Part shown: positions 57,401 to 64,000 of the stretch, piece after piece | How positions within the stretch are numbered: position 1 is the first letter of the stretch | Layout: each line of letters begins with the position of its first letter | DNA from: Warburgia ugandensis | Taxonomy: Eukaryota; Streptophyta; Magnoliopsida; Canellales; Canellaceae | Direction of reading: 5' to 3' | DNA length: 64,000 bases | Assembly (NCBI GenBank): GCA_035236585.1 | Contig: CP141126.1 | Span: forward strand, 13,033,001 to 13,097,000 | Program-made: the position numbers and the translations under genes | Notes under the pieces: generated by a model | What the model saw: only the letters and a program-made list of their open reading frames with translations | Told to the model about the DNA's origin: nothing | Database searches by the model: none

Positions 57401-59967
57401 GAGAGCATTGCACGGTGAAGCATATCAAAGCTTCCCAGATAGCTTCAACAAACCAAACTAGAGACATAAATGGCACCTAAGCCTTCTAAATATGGTGGCA
57501 CAATGAGGAGTCTCTCAGCTAGGGACCAGGATTCAAGACTGTGCATGGGGGTGTGTGAGTGTGTGTCTACCCTAAAAAAAAAATAGAGACATAAATGCAA
57601 GCAATCAAGTTACCTGCAACTAGAACGCAAATTTTATTAGAGAACAGGTCAATCTCACATTACATAAGTGCTTAAGCAGAATGAGCTGTATGAGAAAACA
57701 AAAACAAAGACAGATGCCATAAATATCTGAGACTATATGACAGAAAACTTGGTTATCTTTATTTAAAATCTAATACATTTGAGAACTTTGTTTCATACCC
57801 TTCTCTGTTGCTGTCCTCACAGTAGCGACGAAACTCAATGCAGGCAAGTTTTATGTGCTGAGCACCAACGCTGCAAACAACAAATGCAGCAAAATGAGTA
57901 AGGTTACATAAAAGGCAGTTAGGTGCTCGAAAGACTGTGATGAATAAGTAATGCAGAACCTCGTAGGAAGCAACCTTACTACCATCTCTATGCTACTAGG
58001 TTATTTATGGATGCAATCATGAAGCCTTGAACATTTGGTGGCATGTAAATAATTACAATAACAAGGACAAGTAATATAGTCCAGTGGGCAGCTCTACACT
58101 ACACTTGGGCAACCCCATACACGATAGGGCATTAGTTGCTCCATGTTTGTGCTTGATTGTGGCCTAGATCTTACAATATAGTAGGAACTTGTTCCTTCCC
58201 TTCTAATGACCATGTTAGAGGCATACCATCTTCCATTGCTGTTGTGACAGATACATCAATACACCTTTCATGATATAAGTTGTACTCTAAAAACCTTTTG
58301 TTTACAGTATTTGACCATATTATTATTCAGGTTCAGTGCAACACATTTGGTCAAGGTTGACATGTTATGCAAAAAATAACTGTCACGTGAACTGCACAGC
58401 CAGATGGTAAAGGTGACAATTAAAACAACCTAGCCTTATGACCAACCCTCAAACTCGACTAGTTAGCAGTTATTCTGATTATGAACACAAACTTTTTAGT
58501 TGGTAAAATTTGCAAACAAGAAGAATAGGAATGACCTAACAGGTTATGAACCAGAATGAAGGATGAGAACCACTCCTGAAGTAGAAATTCTCACCCAAAT
58601 TTGGAGATCAGAAATACCAATATCATCACTTGTTCTGTCTCTTTGAATTGATGTATCAGCAATTCTACATCTAACTAAACTAGTGTGCGATGCAAATAGA
58701 AGGGTAATATCCGGTCGCATATATTATACTTTACATGATTGCTTGAGGATTAAATAGAAGTTCCATAATCCAGCCTTCTTAAGCAAACGGAGTAGTGAAT
58801 TACCTAGAGCTGCTTCCCTTTAGTTGGTGAACATAGGCATCCACCTTCTGGTAATCAACAACAGCCTGATCCCTGAATATAGAACATAACCAGACAAATA
58901 ATAACTAAACTCCAGCATATAAAATGAAAGCATCAAAGCACATTAGGTTTCAATATACAGTGATTTGGACAGTTCAGCTAAGATCCTCTCCGAGTCATCA
59001 CAGAATAAGGAGATCACTTCAGCCACAAAGCCAGGATTGTTTGCATCTTGCAGCATCTGAAGTTGGGTAAATTGCTCGTCCAGAAACCCCTGCAGCATGT
59101 AAGATGACAGAGCATGACTCAATAGCTCTTAGCTTAACAGCAAAGAGAGCATGTATGAGACTAATTTCCCCCGTGCATGCTACCGTGCATGTTAACTGTT
59201 ACATTGGTAAAGAATGATTCTTGCCAGAGATTGAGTACCCCAATGATCAGTTGATCACATACTCGATAGCACAAGTAGGCCCAGGACTGACCGTTGGCAA
59301 AATCTCCTATTCAGAATGTTAGGGGAGCATTTTCATTCTACAAGCATGTCGGCTATGCTTCAAGAAATAAACAAAATTCTGAATCCACTCAAATCCTAAT
59401 CAGAGTAAACAGAACAATCGTATGCAAAAATCATTTAAAAAGAAAAAATGAAAAAATAAGTACTAGGAAGACCAAAGATCTAGACCAACTTAGCTACTGA
59501 AGATCTCGAGTAAGAACTGACTATCCAAGAACAAGCGAAGATCCACCCCAAGGCCCTAAAACCAATCTAAGACTGCCAAAAATCTCCAAACAATCGATAA
59601 AGAAACCACGAAATCAAATTCCCAACAAACGAAATCAGAAAAGAAACAAGCACGCACCTTTATACCAAAATTCTCCATCAGAATTGAGAAAACCTTAAAA
59701 AGAAAAGACAAAACAGAAGGAAGATCCACCGACAAACCGAATTCATCAATCTGCTTAACCGAACATAAAAAAGCAATCAAAACCTTATGAAGTCCTACAA
59801 AACTAAATCCCTCAACCATCATAAAAACAAGAAAAGAGAATCTACCACAAACACCACCAACCAAAAAGAAAAAGTAACGAAAACCAGTCGAAGGGCAGAT
59901 TTAAAACCTCGCGGAACATGGAATTGACCAGTCCGTTGAGCTGTTCGTTGAGAGCAGCAGCTGCCAT
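54497..59967 (-). CDS. AHP: Histidine-containing phosphotransfer protein (AHP), complete, six exons
   Basis: Exons on the minus strand are 59908-59967, 58959-59089, 58804-58872, 57799-57870, 56068-56140 and 54497-54541, with GT/AG borders and unbroken phase, giving 149 aa. This is the usual AHP length of about 150. The phosphate-accepting His is residue 79 in VHQLKGSSSS. Upstream is GFLDEQFTQLQMLQD; downstream are SVGAQHIKLACIEFR, NEYYNLRSKFETM and LEQRIQAYESKQQK. AHPs carry phosphate from cytokinin-receptor histidine kinases to nuclear response regulators and move between cytoplasm and nucleus. With the active-site His and the surrounding Lys and Gly present, this should be an active member, not a pseudo-HPt. 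The N-terminus is closer to grass AHPs than to Arabidopsis AHP1, from memory. Intron 5 holds a short tandem duplication. A TATA box lies upstream. Confidence 0.96.
55147..55341. repeat. Tandem duplication of ~97 bp in AHP intron 5
   Basis: Two units each contain CTCTTAACCC(A/G)CAAGCT, GCACTA(C/T)CC, TTTTCTGTTGTAGTAG or TTTTCCGTTATCGTAG, and CTATCAGTAACTAWGGTGAA. Confidence 0.88.
57493..57570. repeat. Possible SINE-like head
   Basis: GGTGGCACAATGAGGAGTCT, then AGGGACCAGGATTCAAGACT, looks like a box A/box B arrangement but not the Au type. Followed by GT-rich sequence. Weak. Confidence 0.25.
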
Positions 59968-60093
59968 GGAGGAAAGGAAAGGAAGTACAGCCGGAAAATT
60001 CGTCGGAAACCCTAAGTGAGCGAAAGGTGGGAGGAGATCTCCGGTTTGCAGCCAAGACGCATTTCTCTCTCTGCTTCTCCGCCACTCCGCTGC

Positions 60094-60101
60094 ATTTATA
60101 G
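60094..60101 (-). promoter_or_regulatory. TATA box of the AHP gene
   Basis: CTATAAATG on the minus strand lies 127 bases upstream of the AHP ATG. The leader region carries TTAGGGTTT (60007-60015), a reversed telo-box often seen near plant transcription starts. Confidence 0.6.
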
Positions 60102-61097
60102 ATGGGGGGCCGAGTGGAGGATGAGGAGATCGGAATTTTCTTTTAATTTAAAATATTTCCTGAGTCGATCGGCATTCAAAAGCTTGGATTCGGAGAAGAT
60201 ATGAAGGCGACGAGATCTCTCTCCCTTTCACTCTCGCTGTTCTCTCTTTCCTCTCGACGGCGATTGCCACTGCGGGTTGTGAAGTTACTTATTTACCCTC
60301 CTATTTTCTTGAGAATTTAAGATATGCCACTGCTCGTTAAATTTTGCCACAATACACAAGCAACCTATTGTGGCTGGTAGTCCTGTTGGGGCCCAGCTTT
60401 TTCATGATCCAAACCATTTAACTCGTACAAAATGTAATCTCCTTGAAGATTTAACAATTTTACTGTGCCAAGATTTGTCCACACTGGGCATGTCGGGGTC
60501 GGCAAGAAATTGAGGAATTCTCTTTGAAAAGTAGTTTCCCCTTAGGCCACAATTTCAGGGCACAACCCGGTTTCCCGGAGAATTCAATTCCCGTCCATTT
60601 CCTATCACGTAGTAGGTGGCAGAGGCTAGGCTACAATCATCCAATGGACACGATGGCGTGTATTGTGAGGGTCCCACTAGATGAATAGTTTGGGAATCTT
60701 GTACCCTTGTCGGTCGGCCACCGCACAGAAAGGAAAGAAAAAATATTATTCCCTAAGGGGCACGCATAGTTGTCCAACGGAAATCATTAGCCAATTATGT
60801 TCAGGAAGAGGGCGGTGATTAATCCAGTGGCATTTCAGTAATTATCTCCAAAAATAATGGTATTTTTAAAATATATTTAGGCATATGTATGGTACGCCAC
60901 ATCTCCACCCCATTTGCTGTGATCCATCAACAATCCAATTGAGTCGGCCGAATCGGTCCGGCTCATAATTTGCCGTCCAAATCCAGCTGACAAATTAGAG
61001 AAAATTAATTATATTCCAAAATAAGAGTACATTTAAGACGTGGAGAATGGAGAAAATATTTATAGAAGCAGGTTCACATTGCGCTCAAAAAGTAGTA
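60102..61097. other. AHP upstream region, no gene seen
   Basis: Pyrimidine-rich at 60205-60260, then AT-rich sequence with no recognised gene. Confidence 0.5.
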
Positions 61098-61258
61098 TAA
61101 AAGGCAGCCCAGTCCACAATTAGCTCATGTACGTGGGCTATGGGCAAGGAACAGATCACAAAGGATTTATAGTATGCAGTCTTATTTTGCATTGTAAGAA
61201 ATTTTTTTCATGCTCCAACCTGAGACCTCAAGATACAGTAACTCTACCGTTACACTCG
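61098..61258 (-). repeat. Au SINE copy, diverged
   Basis: On the minus strand: GTGTAACGGTAGAGTTACTG, the box B block, then GACTGGGCTGCCTTTTA at the tail. Confidence 0.78.
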
Positions 61259-61832
61259 AAAAGCAATATATGAAGTATTTATTTTAATTTATTTTATTCA
61301 TAAAAACGTGTTTTTATTTAAAACCCATCAATAAGCTTTTAAATTTCTTCTCTAATTCTTGTTTGATACCAGATGCTTGATCACGTTGGTCGCTTGTGGT
61401 TTTATATGATTTTGGGAAGATTTTTAGGAATAAAAAAAAGTTATTACTTAATATTAAAAAGATCTAATTTTAATTCTATATTCCTGTAAAGATTTTGACC
61501 GGATTTTTTGCAATACGGACGACGTATGCCCGAACCCAATGTCTGTAGTTGTTACCAAGCTTCTCGTTTAGGAAAATGACAGTAAGACAACATTTAGTGA
61601 CACTCTCTTCTCACGGCCAATTAAGCCCATGTTCCTGCCCTTTTCTAGAGCAAGAGAGGGATTTTGTGGCTCTATATGTATTTTAGAAAGGAAATTGTTA
61701 TGGGAATGCAAAAATGGAGATACTGCTTGTCAAGCAGTAGTTGATGCATCCATTGAACCCTACCCCTCAATGGAAGCCCCACCAAATCAGAACTTGCAAT
61801 GGGATCCTTAGGCAGTGTCCTTATATGTTATC
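61259..61832. other. Intergenic, no gene seen
   Basis: No supported feature. Confidence 0.5.
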
Positions 61833-62014
61833 TAAAGGGCAGCCCCGATGCACAGAGCTTCCGTCAATGCAAGGCCCAAGAAAGAGGCGGACCACAAGGA
61901 TTTATAGTATGTAACCTTACCTTGCATCATTGTAAGAGACTATTTTCATGCCTTGAATCTATGACCTCAAGGTCACATGGCAACAACTTTACCGTTATAC
62001 CAAGGCTCCCCTTC
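61833..62014 (-). repeat. Au SINE copy, full length
   Basis: On the minus strand it runs from GAAGGGGAGCCTTGGTATAA, through GACCTTGAGGTCATAGATTC, to CATCGGGGCTGCCCTTT. Confidence 0.88.
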
Positions 62015-62650
62015 GGTCCCGGTATGTTATATCCTGTCTTGAAATGATAAACTGAGGCTCTTTAACCTAACCTTAAATTGAGCCTCAGCCTTAACCTGCT
62101 ATGAGTTTCATTTATCCTTAAGACTCTAGTTAATTGTGTTCGACTGATAGAATACACTAACCACTTACTTAAGTTAAATAAGGCATGTGTCCTCTCAAGA
62201 GAGAGCCTCTATTTGTGACCATTTTATAGAGCCTCAATATACCACTCCTCTTGTCTCTACATAACTTAAAAAACCTTTTATACAAGAATCAAAAGATAAC
62301 GATTTGCTTAGTTGCAATAAATTAAGATGGCAGAGACAAAAGCCCTTTTTAAGTGATGATCCAACTATCTTTTGATTATCTATAGGTCGCCTCTCTTTTT
62401 CTCTCAGTGCAGGAGTAGAATATAGGAGAGAGTATCTTGAGGGCAAAGTTGGCCATTGGGCTTCCAAAAGTTTTCTTATCATCTTCTTTATAAATTCATT
62501 TTTTTAGTTCTCAAACGATGGGGTAAGTGGAGAATGAAAGCTTTCTTCTTTGAGCAACAAGAGAATGATGATCCTTCAAGTAAACTCCACCCCCTCTCAA
62601 GTTGCCACCTCATAATTTTGAGCATGGCTAAATTTTATTTTCTATGATGT
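62015..62650. other. Intergenic, no gene seen
   Basis: No supported feature. Confidence 0.5.
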
Positions 62651-62749
62651 ATCATGTAAGATAAGGCTGCCTACTATAGGCCCCTGTAGTCTGCCCCTTC
62701 CTTGGATCCCACATAGGTAGGAGCTTCGTGCATTGGGGCTGCCCTTTTT
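62651..62749 (+). repeat. Au SINE 3' part
   Basis: It runs from CATGTAAGATAAGGCTGCC to CATTGGGGCTGCCCTTTTTT. Confidence 0.85.
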
Positions 62750-64000
62750 TATCAGGATTTTTTTGACAATTTATTAGGGATAAAAATTATTAAAAGCATG
62801 AGACAAATAAAATTATTGCATTTTCACAATTTTTATCCATTGTGATCTCTTAATACCCAATATTGTGTTTTAAGTCTTTGATGATCTAAGGTCTTTAAAA
62901 TGGAGACGTGTGGTGATATTGTCAAGAAACTTAGGATAAGAAACGAGTTGCTTTCCTACCACAAAATTAGGAAGTTAAATTTGTGGAAAAAATTACAAGG
63001 AAAAAAAAGAAAAAAAAGCCTAAATTGGTGTCCTTGCTATTGAATCCCTTTATAATATTCTAATGTTTTCCTTCTTCTAATCTTCTCTTTTTATTTTTTA
63101 TTTTTGTAAAAATGGAAGTAAAGAGATAAGTAGTAAAGTTTGTAACTTGAGGGATAATGATGAAAAGAATAAAGATGAACAGAGGGAAAATGACTAAAAG
63201 ACAGTGAATGACTGCTCTTTTGCATTACGAAGTAATTGAAATGCATTATGACAATACCATGATGGTTAACTTGACCTCGTTGCTACGTTTGCTTTAAGAC
63301 AAATGCATCCTCTTTAGTCATTTGTTTGCCAAAGTTTATGGGTGCTAACATCAGTGAGAGAAGTGTTCTTAGTCTTCCTTCCTTTTCTTCATATTCTTCT
63401 CTTTTCTCCCTTCTCTCCTCTTGCTTCTCCCATTCTCTCTTCTTCTTCCTATTCCGATGTTTTCATTTATAATGGTTTCTCCCCATTTCCATTCATGGTT
63501 ATCAAGCAAGCAAGTGAAAGGGCCAAGAGATACTTTATGTTTTTATGAGCAAATTGTATCTTGTTTGTGCATCCATAAAAAAGAAGTAATTAATACAAAT
63601 TAGCTCCCCACAGTACGTTTTCCCAAGAGTTTTTTGGTGAATCCGAAGATGTCACTAATCAAATGTACATTTTTTGTAATTTGGATCTGTACTCGTTTAT
63701 CCAAATAGAAAGTCTGTAGATATTGTCTACCTTTTCAATTCTCAGCTAGAATCGTTGTACATAAAACCAAATGATATCTATATAGTGAAAGATAAAACAT
63801 ATTCCAGAATTCAAGATAGAATTATATTTGAACACCTTAGAGTGTGCTAAAATACCAACAGGAGCAAGGCATAAATTGTTGATTGCGTACCGTGGAACTA
63901 AGTTGGGTTAGTCAGTGAAAGGACTACTACTACAATTAAACTAACATTGAAGTGGTGGTGGAAGTTACAGCCTGATTTTTCCTTCTTTGATGCCACTTTT
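62750..64000. other. Intergenic to the window edge, no gene seen
   Basis: AT-rich with a CT-rich patch at 63360-63450; short frames only. Confidence 0.5.

Overview
The window is nuclear DNA from a flowering plant. It holds intron-split genes with plant-type splice sites, plant-specific gene families (IQM, AHP), many Au-type tRNA-derived SINEs, plant RTE-clade LINEs and an endogenous badnavirus. The AHP N-terminus (MAAAALNEQLNGLVNSMF) resembles grass AHPs from memory, and together with the badnavirus this hints at a monocot or magnoliid. The species cannot be fixed from the sequence alone. Overall the window is AT-rich, gene-poor and repeat-rich.

Layout. 924-4294 (-): 5' part of an IQM (IQ-motif calmodulin-binding) gene, whose last exons lie left of the window. 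4.4-18.9 kb: intergenic, with Au SINE copies, microsatellites, one coding-like remnant near 7.3-7.7 kb and no confident gene. 18972-37526 (-): complete nine-exon gene for CSA/ERCC8, the WD40 substrate receptor of transcription-coupled repair, predicted at 457 aa. Its introns are swollen: intron 5 holds a 3' LINE fragment, and intron 3 (about 11 kb) holds a badnavirus fossil followed by a 5'-truncated LINE, all inserted antisense to the gene. 37869-42417: a 4.5 kb hAT-like non-autonomous element with TAGGGG(C/T)GGCAA ends, an imperfect 8-bp target duplication and an unusual interior of GACGGTT/AACCGTC hairpins and GAGTTA/TAACTC palindromes. 42.4-47 kb: intergenic, with a likely solo LTR and further SINEs. 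47514-51042 (+): decayed copy of a small gene of unrecognised family, carrying a TRIM-like LTR element in its last intron. 51-54.4 kb: intergenic. 54497-59967 (-): complete six-exon histidine phosphotransfer (AHP) gene, 149 aa, with a TATA box. 60.1-64 kb: intergenic, with three SINEs.

The three supported host genes are functionally unrelated: calmodulin binding, DNA repair and cytokinin phosphorelay. They form no operon or cluster. The features most worth a second look are the virus/LINE-filled CSA intron, the hairpin-array transposon about 340 bp upstream of the CSA start codon, and the decayed gene at 47.5-51 kb. Exon boundaries were read by eye from GT/AG sites, continuous reading phase and recall of the families; no alignment was run.
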